Shown here piece after piece: positions 54,513 through 64,000 of a DNA stretch of 64,000 bases. The notes beneath the pieces are model-generated. The model was not told the DNA's origin. It did no database searches and saw only the letters and a list, made by a program, of their open reading frames with translations. The translations under genes were made by a program, and so were the position numbers. Every line of letters starts with the position of its first letter. The first letter of the stretch is position 1. The DNA is from an uncultured Phycisphaerales bacterium. GTDB lineage: Bacteria > Planctomycetota > Phycisphaerae > Phycisphaerales > UBA1924. The stretch covers positions 1 to 64,000 of the forward strand of contig CAIYWI010000023.1 in assembly GCA_903929885.1 (NCBI GenBank). The letters run 5' to 3'.

Positions 54513-57302
54513 ATGACCACCACTTCCTCCTCCTCCCGCGCCGCCCGCACGCTCGCCCCATCCGTGAACTCATGGCAGGGCGAGTATCTCGAAGGCCAGT
54601 ACAACGCGTGGAAGGCCGACCCCGAGTCGGTCCCGGCTGATCTGGCCGCCTTCTTCCGCGGCTTTGACCTGGGACTGGCGGGCGGCACGCCTCCCGAGCC
54701 GTTGGGTGGCGAGGCGTCGCCGTACCAGCGGGCCGTCGACGAACTCATCAACGCCTACCGCGAGCAGGGCCACTTGGCGGCTCAACTGGATCCGTTCGGG
54801 CGGCCCCGCCCGCGGCCCGAGGCCCTCAACCCCGTTCGCTACGGGCTGACGCCCTCCGATCTCGCCAAGCCCGCCCAGGCGGCCCTGAGCGGCATCTCGG
54901 GCGAGGCGACGCTGGCCGAGGTGATCTCGCACCTCGAGGACACGTATTGCCGCTCGGTGGGCATCGAGTTCATGCACATCCAGAGCGTCGAGGAGCGTCA
55001 GTGGTTCCTCGAGCGGTTCGAGCACGTGCGGGGCGTGGTGGCGATGAGCAGCCCGGAGAAGATCTCGGTGCTCGAGGATCTCTCCCGCGGCGAGCTCTTC
55101 GAGGCCTTCCTCGCCAAGCGTTACGGCTCAGAGAAGCGGTTCAGTCTCGAGGGCGGCATCTCGCTGATCCCGATGATGAACCAGGCCATCGACCACGCCG
55201 GCGCCCAGGGCGTCCGCGAAGTGGTCATCGGCATGGCCCACCGCGGCCGCCTCAACGTGCTCATCAACGTCATGGGCAAGACCTATGCCCAGGTCTTCAC
55301 CGAGTTCGAGGACAACTGGGAGGCCGGCTTCGCCGACGGCGGCGGCGACGTGAAGTACCACCGCGGCTACTCGGGTGATCGCACCACCACGAGCGGCGCG
55401 TCGGTGCACCTCACCCTCGCCAACAACCCCAGCCACCTCGAGAGCGTCAACGCGGTGGTGGCGGGTCGCGCCCGTGCCAAGCAGCGGCTCGCCGGCGACA
55501 CCGCCCGCACCACCGTGCTCCCCGTCGTCATGCACGGCGACGGCGCGGTGGCCGGCCAGGGCGTCGTGGCCGAGTGCCTCAACATGAGCCGCCTCGAGGG
55601 GTACACCGTCGGCGGCACGCTGCACATCGTCATCAACAACCTCGTGGCCTTCACCACGCTCCCCGAGGACGGTCGCAGCACCACCTACTGCACCGACATC
55701 GCCAAGAGCGCGGACTGCCCGATCATCCACGTCAACGGCGAGGACCCCGAGGCGTGCGCCCAGGTCGCCCGCCTGGCCGTCGAGTATCGCCAGCGCTTCG
55801 GCAAGGACGTCTTCATCGACATGTGGTGCTACCGCAAGTACGGCCACAACGAGGGCGACGAGCAGTCCTTCACGCAGCCCACGCTCGCCGCGCTGATCAA
55901 GTCGAAGCAGCCCGCGTTGCACCACTACACGCAGAAGCTGCTCGACACTCGCGTCATCACCCCCGAGCGTGCCAAGGCCATCGCCGACGACCTCGACGCC
56001 AACCTCGACCAGGCGCAGGCCAAGGCCAAGAGCGGGCCCGTGACGCCCACCATCAGCCCCGGCGAGGTGCTCTGGAAGGGCATCGACAACAAGTTCAGCT
56101 TCGAGCCCGTCAAGACCGCGGTCTCCCTCGAGGCGATCAAGACGGTCTGCGAGGCCCTGGGTCGCACGCCCGAGGGCTTTGCCGTCAATCCCAAGCTCAA
56201 GGCGCTGCTCGAGGAGCGGGCCGCCATGCCCGTCAACGGGCAGGTGAGCCACGCCCACGGCGAACTGCTCGCCTACGGCACGCTCATGCTCGAGGGGGCG
56301 CCCGTGCGACTCAGCGGGCAGGACTGCCGCCGCGGCACCTTCACGCAGCGTCACGCCGTGCTCCGCGACGTCAACAGCGGCACGCCGTACGTGAGTCTCA
56401 ACCACATGCGGCCGGGTTCGCAGGCCCAACTCGAGGTCTACGACTCGCCCCTCTCCGAGTACTCGGTGCTCGGCTTCGATTACGGGTGCAGCCTGGTCGA
56501 CCCCTCCTCGCTGGTCCTGTGGGAGGCGCAGTTCGGCGACTTCGCCAACGGCGCGCAGGTGATGATCGACCAGTACATCGCCAGCAGCGAGATCAAGTGG
56601 GCCCGCTGGTCGGGCCTGGTCATGCTCCTGCCTCACGGCTACGAGGGCGCGGGTCCCGAGCACAGCTCGGCCCGCCTCGAGCGATTCCTCACCCTCTGCG
56701 CCGACGACAACATGCTGGTGATCAACCCGACCACCGGCGCTCAGATCTTCCACGCCCTGCGCCGTCAGGTGAAGGCCACCTATCGCAAGCCTCTCATCGT
56801 GATGGCTCCCAAGAGCCTGCTCCGCACGCCCACCGCGACCGTCGACGAGCTCGTCAACGGCTCCTTCCAGGAGCTCATCGACGACCCCGCCTTCTCCGGC
56901 AAGGAGGCGTGGAAGCGCTCCGACGTCAAGCGCGTCGTCTTCTGCTGCGGCAAGGTCTACTACGAACTCCTCGAGCGTCGCAAGCTCCTCGGCCGCCGCG
57001 ACGTGGCGATCGTCCGCATCGAGCAGCCCTACCCGTTCCACGCGTCGCTCGCCAAGCGGATCCTCGAGTCGTACCCCGCGTCGACCGAGCGGCTCTTCGC
57101 TCAGGAAGAGCCCCGCAACGCCGGCGCGTACATCTTCGTCGCCGACGCCTTCCGGCGTCACTTGGGCGTCGAACTGACCTTCATGGGCCGGCACGAGAGC
57201 GCGACGCCCGCCGTGGGCAGCAAGCGGGCCGACAAGCTCCAGCAGGAGGGCGTCCTGACCGGCGCCATCGGCGCCAAGCCCAAGGACGCCGCGAAGAAGT
57301 GA
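54513..57302 (+). CDS. sucA: 2-oxoglutarate dehydrogenase E1 component
   Basis: NSWQGEYLEGQYNAWKADPESVPADLAAFFRGFD; EFMHIQSVEERQWFLERFE; HRGRLNVLINVMGK; YHRGYSGDR. Confidence 0.97.
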   Translation: MTTTSSSSRAARTLAPSVNSWQGEYLEGQYNAWKADPESVPADLAAFFRGFDLGLAGGTPPEPLGGEASPYQRAVDELINAYREQGHLAAQLDPFGRPRPRPEALNPVRYGLTPSDLAKPAQAALSGISGEATLAEVISHLEDTYCRSVGIEFMHIQSVEERQWFLERFEHVRGVVAMSSPEKISVLEDLSRGELFEAFLAKRYGSEKRFSLEGGISLIPMMNQAIDHAGAQGVREVVIGMAHRGRLNVLINVMGKTYAQVFTEFEDNWEAGFADGGGDVKYHRGYSGDRTTTSGASVHLTLANNPSHLESVNAVVAGRARAKQRLAGDTARTTVLPVVMHGDGAVAGQGVVAECLNMSRLEGYTVGGTLHIVINNLVAFTTLPEDGRSTTYCTDIAKSADCPIIHVNGEDPEACAQVARLAVEYRQRFGKDVFIDMWCYRKYGHNEGDEQSFTQPTLAALIKSKQPALHHYTQKLLDTRVITPERAKAIADDLDANLDQAQAKAKSGPVTPTISPGEVLWKGIDNKFSFEPVKTAVSLEAIKTVCEALGRTPEGFAVNPKLKALLEERAAMPVNGQVSHAHGELLAYGTLMLEGAPVRLSGQDCRRGTFTQRHAVLRDVNSGTPYVSLNHMRPGSQAQLEVYDSPLSEYSVLGFDYGCSLVDPSSLVLWEAQFGDFANGAQVMIDQYIASSEIKWARWSGLVMLLPHGYEGAGPEHSSARLERFLTLCADDNMLVINPTTGAQIFHALRRQVKATYRKPLIVMAPKSLLRTPTATVDELVNGSFQELIDDPAFSGKEAWKRSDVKRVVFCCGKVYYELLERRKLLGRRDVAIVRIEQPYPFHASLAKRILESYPASTERLFAQEEPRNAGAYIFVADAFRRHLGVELTFMGRHESATPAVGSKRADKLQQEGVLTGAIGAKPKDAAKK

Positions 57303-57338
57303 TCCCTCACGTCAAGCACCACCGCGAGTCACCCACCC

Positions 57339-58595
57339 ATGGCCGTTGACATCATCATCCCCAGCGTCGGCGAATCAGTCACCAGCGGCACCCTCACCCG
57401 CTGGACGGTCAAGAACGGCCAGAGCGTCCGCAAGGACGACGTCGTCGCCGAACTCGAGACCGACAAGGTCACCCTCGAGATCCGTGCGCCCGAGAGCGGC
57501 ACGCTTCGCACGGTGGCCGCCGAGGGCGCGACGGTGCAGGTGGGCGAGGTGGTGGGGGCCGTCGAGGCCGGCGCCGCCGCGCCTGCAGCATCCGCCGCCG
57601 CTCCGGTCGCCGCCGTTGCGGCCGCCGCCACGCCCGCGGTCGCCGTCGCGGCAGGTGCCGACGTGCGTGCCACGCCTCTGGCCGAGAAGCTGGCGAAGGA
57701 GCATGGCGTCGACCTGTCGAAGGTCGCCGCCACGGGCGCGGGTGGCCGCGTCCGCGAGCAGGACGTGCTGGCCTTCATCGAGTCGTCCAAGGGCGGCACG
57801 GCCAAGCCCGCGGCCGTCGAGCCCAAGCCCGCCGCCCCGGCCAAGCCCGCGACGGTGGTCGTCGGCGCCGCTCGCGGCTCGACCCGCGAGAAGATGACCC
57901 CCCTGCGTCAACGCATCGCGGCACGCCTGGTGCAGGCCCAGCACACCGCGGCGATGCTGACGACCTTCAACGAGTGCGACATGTCGGCGGTCATCGAGCT
58001 CCGCAAGACCTACAAGGAGGACTTCGAGAAGAAGCACGGCGTGGGCCTGGGCTTCATGTCCTTCTTCGTGAAGGCGGCGGTGACCGCCCTTCGCAAGTTC
58101 CCGCTCGTCAACGCCTCGATCGTCGAGGACGAGTCGGGCACCCCGTGGATCGAGCGTCACGAGCATCAGGACATCGCCGTGGCCGTGGGCACCCCCAAGG
58201 GCCTGGTGGTCCCGGTGGTCCGCAACTGCGAGCAGCTCTCCTTCGCGCAGATCGAGTCCACCATCAAGGACCTCGCCACCCGCGCCCGCGACGGCAAGCT
58301 CGGCCTCGACGAGATGCAGGGCGGCACCTTCACCATCACCAACGGCGGCATCTACGGCAGCCTGATGAGCACGCCCATCCTCAACCCGCCCCAGAGCGGC
58401 ATCCTGGGCATGCACGCCACCAAGCCCCGCGCGGTGGAGTTCCCCGCCGGCAGCGGCCAGATCGCCCTGCGGCCCATGATGTACCTGGCCCTCTCCTACG
58501 ACCACCGCATCATCGACGGCGCGGAGGCCGTGCAGTTCCTCGTGAGCATCAAGCAGTCGATCGAGGATCCCCAGCGCCTGCTGCTCGGACTTTGA
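57339..58595 (+). CDS. sucB: Dihydrolipoyllysine-residue succinyltransferase (E2)
   Basis: [51 protein letters not shown] (lipoyl domain); [44 protein letters not shown]. Confidence 0.97.
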   Translation: MAVDIIIPSVGESVTSGTLTRWTVKNGQSVRKDDVVAELETDKVTLEIRAPESGTLRTVAAEGATVQVGEVVGAVEAGAAAPAASAAAPVAAVAAAATPAVAVAAGADVRATPLAEKLAKEHGVDLSKVAATGAGGRVREQDVLAFIESSKGGTAKPAAVEPKPAAPAKPATVVVGAARGSTREKMTPLRQRIAARLVQAQHTAAMLTTFNECDMSAVIELRKTYKEDFEKKHGVGLGFMSFFVKAAVTALRKFPLVNASIVEDESGTPWIERHEHQDIAVAVGTPKGLVVPVVRNCEQLSFAQIESTIKDLATRARDGKLGLDEMQGGTFTITNGGIYGSLMSTPILNPPQSGILGMHATKPRAVEFPAGSGQIALRPMMYLALSYDHRIIDGAEAVQFLVSIKQSIEDPQRLLLGL

Positions 58596-59062
58596 TTCGT
58601 CCCCGGGCCGGACGTCCTTGAGGGCCGATCCGTCCCGGCGAACCGTGCGCCCTCACGACGGCTCTCGCGGCGACAGGGCTTTCGTCCCCATGACGCGAGC
58701 ATCTCACGCGCGTGGCGGCCAACTCGTGCCGCCTCTGCACTGCACCCTCAGCGTGGTCGACGCAACTTCTCGTCGGCGACGGCTGGCGGGCGGGGATCGC
58801 GGCGGCAACCGCCCGGGTCCGGCGATGTGAGGTGAGGTGGGGTTGGTTCCGGAGGTGCTCGGGTCCGTGATGATGCGCCACGAACGTGTCGTCGCCGCGA
58901 TGCGGCACCGCGGGGCCGGATTCGAGCGCACGGAAGTGTCCGGCAGCCGCGCGCGATTCCCCGCCGGGACGGACACCCCGATCACCCAAGCGATCGAGGT
59001 TCGCCGAATCGGAGGCAAGGCCGGGGTCGCGGACGAGGTTGCGTGCCACGTCACCGGTGGCC

Positions 59063-59093
59063 CCCCATGGGGCCCTCCCGCAGGGCCATGGGG
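59063..59093. other. Strong stem-loop in the sucB-SET intergenic region
   Basis: CCCCATGGGGCCCT-CCCGC-AGGGCCATGGGG, 12-bp stem with a 2-nt bulge. Confidence 0.6.
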
Positions 59094-59241
59094 TCGACTT
59101 CGCGGAGCGTTGGGGTGCGGAGGTCGCGAATATCGCTCCTCAAGGGCAATACGCCCTTCTGCCATGCGTTCCGCCATCGGCAACGTCCGGGGCGGGATCG
59201 CGATGGCATGGCACTCGCGGGCAGGCAAGAGGATCAATCCA

Positions 59242-59766
59242 ATGGCTGATGACGCACGGGTGACGTCCATCGGGACTGTCGGAGCAGGCGGAACACGTCG
59301 CGTGGGGATCGTCTTGAAGGACGGCGTGCATGGCGTCATCGCCACCGAACCGATCGGCATCGGCGAGACGATCCTCGAGATCCGGGGCGTGGTCGTCGAT
59401 CGACCCTCGCGATATTCCGTGCAGGTCGAGGACAACCTGCACGTCGAGCTTCCGGGAGTCGAGGGGTTGACCGGGAGTCCGGATGACCATCCTTGGCGCT
59501 ACCTGAATCACTCATGCGCCCCCAATGCGGTCGTGTCGGGGCTCGCGCTTGTCGCCATCAAGCCGATCGGACGGTGGGAAGAGGTCACGTTCGACTACAA
59601 CACCACCGAGTTCGAGCTGTCGACGCCCTTCGCATGCCGATGCGGGCACTGCGGCGGGACCGTGATTCGCGGCTTCAAGTTTCTCGAGGCCGACCGCCAA
59701 CGCGGGCTCTATTCTCGGCTTGCCGCCCACTTGCGTCGCAAGCTGCCGGCACCCGAGGTGCCCTGA
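59242..59766 (+). CDS. SET domain-containing protein (putative lysine methyltransferase)
   Basis: GVIATEPIGIGETILEIRG...RYLNHSCAPNAVV...WEEVTFDYNTTEFELSTPFACRCGHCGGTVIRGF (NHSC, FDY, post-SET CRCGHC). Confidence 0.85.
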   Translation: MADDARVTSIGTVGAGGTRRVGIVLKDGVHGVIATEPIGIGETILEIRGVVVDRPSRYSVQVEDNLHVELPGVEGLTGSPDDHPWRYLNHSCAPNAVVSGLALVAIKPIGRWEEVTFDYNTTEFELSTPFACRCGHCGGTVIRGFKFLEADRQRGLYSRLAAHLRRKLPAPEVP

Positions 59767-59769
59767 CCA

Positions 59770-62700
59770 ATGGCCGACGCGAGCCCGCCGCAACTGCTCC
59801 ATCAGTTCTTCGATCGCACCGCGAGAGAACACCCGCATCGGATCGCCGTCGACGTTCCGCCCGGGCCCGGCAGGCCCGAGCGCGTCCTGACGACCTACGG
59901 GGAACTGCTCGCGCAGGTCGACGCCTTGGCCGACGCGATCCGTCCCCTGGCCTCGCCCGACAGCGTGCTTGGCATTCTCCTGCCCCGCGACTCCAGACTG
60001 CTCTACGTCGCCCAACTCGCGGCGCTCAAGGCCGGCGGCGCGTTCACCTGCATCGACCCGGTCTTCCCGGACGCGCACGTGCATGCCGTGCTTGACGACA
60101 TCGACAGGTCGGTGCTGCTGACCGATCGCGACGGCATGCGACGAATCGAGGACATCGGGGCGAGCGTCGACCACCTCATCGATGTCGCCGCCCCGCGTGT
60201 CGCCTCGGCTCCGAGCGGCGTCACGAGCCCCACTCGGCCTGAGCACTTGGCGTACGTGATCTACACGTCCGGCACGACCGGAACTCCCAAGGGAGTGATG
60301 ATCGAGCATCGATCGATCGTCAATCTGGTCGCGTCCGACGTCGAGGAGTTCGCGCTGACGCCCGGCGACCGCGTCGCACAGGGTTCTTCGGCGGCATACG
60401 ACTCCTCGATCGAGGAGATCTGGCTCGCATTCGCCTCCGGCGCGACGCTCGTCGTGATGGATGATCACGCCAGCCGAATGGGGCCGGATCTGGTCCAGTG
60501 GCTGAGGCACGAACGCATCGGCGTCTTTTGTCCGCCGCCCACGCTGCTCCGCACCACGGGCTGCGCAGACCCGGCGAGCGAGCTGCCCGACCTGAAGCTG
60601 CTCTATGTCGGCGGCGAGGCGCTCACCGAGGACTTGGCGGATCGATGGGGACGAGGGCGACGCCTGGTCAACGGCTACGGCCCGACCGAGTGCACCGTCA
60701 CGGCCGTGCGAGGCGACGTGCTGCCCGGCCGCCCGGTGACCATCGGTCGGCCCGTGCCCGGGCTCGAGGCGTTGGTGGTCGATTCGAGAATGACGCCGGT
60801 CGCCGACGGCGAGTCCGGCGAGCTCTGCCTCGCCGGCGCTGGCCTGGCGCGCGGGTATCGACATCGAGAGGATCTCACGCGAGAGAAGTTCCCCCTGCTC
60901 CCCGGCTTCGGCCGCGTCTATCGCACCGGCGATCTCGTGAGGGCAGACTCCGGGGGCGACCTCGTCTACCTTGGCCGCATCGACGCGCAGGTCAAGCTCC
61001 GGGGCTATCGCGTGGAGTTGGAGGCGATCGAGGCCTGCCTCGCTCGATGCGACGGCGTGCGCGAAGCGGCGTGCCGCGTGCAGGGCGACGGGAGCAATGC
61101 CGTGCTGGTCGCGCACATCGTGCCGGCACGCGACGACGCAGCGCTGGACTTCGCGTCCATCAAGGAATCGCTCCGAAAGGTCCTCCCCGCCTACATGGTC
61201 CCGGCCCGCCTCGGATTGGTCGAGTCCCTCCCCCGCAGCATCGGCGGCAAGATCGACCGCAAGCGACTGCCCGACATCGCCTCCGATCCGCGGGAGCACG
61301 CCAGTGAGGTCGTCGCGCCGTCCAACGAGCTCGAGGACGTCATCCTCCGGGCCTTCGCCTCCGCCCTGCGCCTCGAGACGCCCATCTCGACACGAGACGA
61401 CTTCTTCGTCGATCTTGGCGGCGACTCGCTGTCGGCTGTCGGCGTCGTCTGCGAGTTGCGCGCCGACGCCGCGACGGCTGCGGTCACCACGCGCGATCTC
61501 TACGAGACCCGTACCGCCGCCGCGCTCGCGGAGCGCCTGGGCGAGGTTTGCATGCGACGGTCTGCGGCACGGCCCTTGTCCCGGCCGTCGGCTGGAGTCG
61601 CGGAGGGAGGGGCCGCCCGTCACGCCCTGACGACGGCGGCACAGGGCGCGTGGATCCTGCTCCAACTGCTCGTCGTCGGCGCGGCGCAATACGCCGCCGT
61701 CTTCGGCCTCTTTCCGTCGCTGCTCGATCGATTCGGCATTCTGGGTTCGATCCTGATCGAGATCCCCTTGGTCATCGGCTCGATCTTCTGCTACGTGGCG
61801 GCGACGGTCCTCTTGACGGTCGTCCTGAAGTTGGCGTTGATCGGCGAGTACCGGCCGATCAGGACGCCGGTCTGGAGCGGCCACTACCTGCGACACTGGA
61901 TCGTCCAGAATGCCGCGCGCACCATCCCGTGGAACCTGCTCGCGGGAACGTCCGCGTGCGCCGTCGTGCTCCGGTTGCTGGGCGCGAAGGTGGGACGCCG
62001 CGTGCACATCCACAAGGGCGTCAACCTGCAGCAGGGCGGCTGGGATCTGCTCACGATCGGGGATGACGTGACGATCGGTCGAGATGCGCACCTTGGGCTG
62101 ATCTCGCTCGACGACGGATATCTGTGCATCGCTCCCGTTCACCTTCACGATGCCGCCACGCTCGAAACCCGAGCGAGCGTGAGCGGCCATGCCACCGTCG
62201 AGGCGGGCGGCTTCCTGACCGAGCTCTCCTGGCTTCCGGAGGGCGAACGCATCCCCGCGGGCGAGCGGTGGGACGGGGTGCCGGCCGTGCCGCAGGGACG
62301 CGCTCCCGACGCGCCCACGCCGCCGACGTCGGGCCGGATTCACCCGACCCTGTACTCGGCGATCCATCTGTCGGTCGCAGCGCTTGCGTGGGCGTTGGCG
62401 CCCATGCCGCTCCTGGCGGCGCTCGCCGTGGTCGCGAGCGTGAGCGGCGCCTCGGCCGAGAGACTGTCGGGCTGGCTGGCCGACCCTTCGTGGTCCATGG
62501 AGGCGGTGGCGGCCGTGACGGGGGTATCCATCCTGTCGGTGCCGATCGGATTGGCGATGATGGCGATTGGCCTGCGGTGCATGGGGCGAGTTCGTCCGTC
62601 GGTCATCGACCGCTGGAGTCTCGCCTATGTGCGAGTGTGGTTCAAGGCCGCCGCGGTGGAGTCCGCGGGCCTGTGGCTGACGGGCACGCTCTTCTGGCCG

Positions 62701-64000
62701 CTCTGGTTGCGGCTCGCGGGCATGCGCATCGGGCGGGGGTGCGAGATCAGCACGATCGCCGACGTCGTCCCGGAGACCATCACGATCGGCGAGGAGAGCT
62801 TCTTCGCCGACGGCATCTATCTCGGAGGACCGATCATCCACCGAGGGACGGTGACCGTCGGCGACACCTCGCTCGGACGCGGCACCTTCCTGGGGAACCA
62901 CGTCGTCATTCCCGCCGGTGCATCGCTCCCCGACGGGCTCTTCGTCGGCGTCTGCACGGTGGCCGACGCGACGCAAGCTCGCGTCGACACCTCCTGGTTC
63001 GGAAATCCCCCGCTCGAACTGCCGCGGCGCGACGTCGTCACGGTCGATCCTCGCTTGACGCACCGTCCCGGCGCGGTGCGGTACGTCAATCGGCTCATGT
63101 GGGAATCGCTTCGATTCGCGTTGCCGATCCTGCCGCTGGCCGTCGCCTCGCTCTGGATGTGGGGGGTCACGCTCGCCGACGTCGCGTGGCCGGTGGCCCT
63201 CTTCGTGGTGGCGCCCGCGATGACCATGGTCGCCATCGCCGCCGAGTGTCTCGCCGTCGTGGCGCTCAAGTGGCTGCTGCTGGGGCGAGCGCGGGCCGGA
63301 CAGCATCCCCTGTGGTCGTGCTGGTGCAGCCGCTGGGACTTCCTCTACGTCGCGTGGCAGTTTTGCGCGTTGCGTCCGTTGGCCGCGCTCGAGGGAACGC
63401 TCTTCCTGGCCGTGTACCTGAGGATGATGGGCGTGCGGATCGGGCGGCGCGTCGTGCTCGGACCGGGCATGGCGCAGCTCGCGGACCCGGACATGATCGT
63501 CATCGAGGACGACGCGACCGTCAACGCCAACTACCAGGCCCACAGCTTCGAGGACCGCGTGCTCAAGCTTGCGCCCGTGGTCGTTCGTCGAGGCGCGACC
63601 GTCGGCGAGTCGGCCGTCGTGTTCTACGGGACCGATGTCGGCGAGAAGGCGTGGGTTGCGCCCAACAGCGTCGTCATGAAAAACGAACGGCTCGATGCCG
63701 ATCGGTCGTACGGCGGCTGCCCTGTGCAGGCGCTGGAGGCGACCGAGGACGGTGGCCGCGAACACGAGCCGCTCCCGTCGCCAGGACTCGCGAGTTCGCC
63801 GGTCTCTCGCACGGGTCGCCTGGTGTTCCTCGACGTTGCTCGCGGACTCGCCGTGGTCGGCATGATCTTCATGCACTTCGTGCCCGCCGAAGGGGTCGAA
63901 GGCGGCGTCGGCCAGACGTGGACGGCCATGGCCGCCTTTCTCGAGGGCAAGGCCGCCGCGCTCTTCTGCGTGCTCGCCGGGATCGCGTGGGAGATTCAAG
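59770..64000 (+). CDS. NRPS-like Pls/PosA-type synthetase (adenylation + carrier + multi-TM terminal domains), continues past window end
   Basis: Not in the supplied ORF track because no stop occurs before the edge. Manual translation from ATG 59770: A-domain YVIYTSGTTGTPKGVMIEH, NGYGPTE, YRTGD, GRIDAQVKLRGYRVE; carrier DDFFVDLGGDSLSAVG; then TM segments with YLRHWIVQN..LGAKVGRRVHIH and further hexapeptide/C-domain-like repeats. Confidence 0.85.
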   Translation, partial: MADASPPQLLHQFFDRTAREHPHRIAVDVPPGPGRPERVLTTYGELLAQVDALADAIRPLASPDSVLGILLPRDSRLLYVAQLAALKAGGAFTCIDPVFPDAHVHAVLDDIDRSVLLTDRDGMRRIEDIGASVDHLIDVAAPRVASAPSGVTSPTRPEHLAYVIYTSGTTGTPKGVMIEHRSIVNLVASDVEEFALTPGDRVAQGSSAAYDSSIEEIWLAFASGATLVVMDDHASRMGPDLVQWLRHERIGVFCPPPTLLRTTGCADPASELPDLKLLYVGGEALTEDLADRWGRGRRLVNGYGPTECTVTAVRGDVLPGRPVTIGRPVPGLEALVVDSRMTPVADGESGELCLAGAGLARGYRHREDLTREKFPLLPGFGRVYRTGDLVRADSGGDLVYLGRIDAQVKLRGYRVELEAIEACLARCDGVREAACRVQGDGSNAVLVAHIVPARDDAALDFASIKESLRKVLPAYMVPARLGLVESLPRSIGGKIDRKRLPDIASDPREHASEVVAPSNELEDVILRAFASALRLETPISTRDDFFVDLGGDSLSAVGVVCELRADAATAAVTTRDLYETRTAAALAERLGEVCMRRSAARPLSRPSAGVAEGGAARHALTTAAQGAWILLQLLVVGAAQYAAVFGLFPSLLDRFGILGSILIEIPLVIGSIFCYVAATVLLTVVLKLALIGEYRPIRTPVWSGHYLRHWIVQNAARTIPWNLLAGTSACAVVLRLLGAKVGRRVHIHKGVNLQQGGWDLLTIGDDVTIGRDAHLGLISLDDGYLCIAPVHLHDAATLETRASVSGHATVEAGGFLTELSWLPEGERIPAGERWDGVPAVPQGRAPDAPTPPTSGRIHPTLYSAIHLSVAALAWALAPMPLLAALAVVASVSGASAERLSGWLADPSWSMEAVAAVTGVSILSVPIGLAMMAIGLRCMGRVRPSVIDRWSLAYVRVWFKAAAVESAGLWLTGTLFWPLWLRLAGMRIGRGCEISTIADVVPETITIGEESFFADGIYLGGPIIHRGTVTVGDTSLGRGTFLGNHVVIPAGASLPDGLFVGVCTVADATQARVDTSWFGNPPLELPRRDVVTVDPRLTHRPGAVRYVNRLMWESLRFALPILPLAVASLWMWGVTLADVAWPVALFVVAPAMTMVAIAAECLAVVALKWLLLGRARAGQHPLWSCWCSRWDFLYVAWQFCALRPLAALEGTLFLAVYLRMMGVRIGRRVVLGPGMAQLADPDMIVIEDDATVNANYQAHSFEDRVLKLAPVVVRRGATVGESAVVFYGTDVGEKAWVAPNSVVMKNERLDADRSYGGCPVQALEATEDGGREHEPLPSPGLASSPVSRTGRLVFLDVARGLAVVGMIFMHFVPAEGVEGGVGQTWTAMAAFLEGKAAALFCVLAGIAWEIQ

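Noticed and set aside
58837-59241. N-terminal extension of the SET gene (ORF starts at 58837)
   Set aside because: Upstream 135 codons lack domain-like sequence and span a strong hairpin; ATG 59242 begins the conserved region.
59512-63999. 1495-aa minus-strand ORF at the right end
   Set aside because: Opposite strand carries unmistakable adenylation/carrier motifs; the minus ORF has no recognisable domains.

Overview
High-GC (planctomycete/Phycisphaera-like by inference) chromosomal window, coding almost entirely on the + strand. It opens with the 3' end of a 23S rRNA and a 5S rRNA. Next come a secreted GC-type dockerin protein and a minus-strand PEP-CTERM protein, a tandem M14 carboxypeptidase pair, and a DUF58/BatA/VWA membrane operon with rsmA. 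A phosphotransferase, mutS, a lipoprotein and smpB follow. A flagellar block (flgI, rod-binding protein, flgN-like, flgK, flgL, fliW, csrA, two flagellins) precedes a type II secretion-like operon (gspF-G-H-I-J-K-L-M/C-D). The right part holds pstSCAB, sucA-sucB, a SET-domain protein and an NRPS-like Pls/PosA-type synthetase that runs off the right edge and is absent from the ORF track. The standout is the last gene of the secretion operon: an ~11.9 kb secretin (gspD-like, ~3974 aa) with an N0-like domain, about 41 tandem N1-type ring-building modules counted by eye, and a normal C-terminal secretin pore. Other notable observations are CsrA-type hairpins in front of both flagellins next to fliW-csrA, a GspM-GspC-like composite protein, a probable dead M14 paralog beside an intact one, and the Pls/PosA-like synthetase with an extra C-terminal acyltransferase-like membrane domain. 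All calls are by-eye reading of motifs; no database search was possible.
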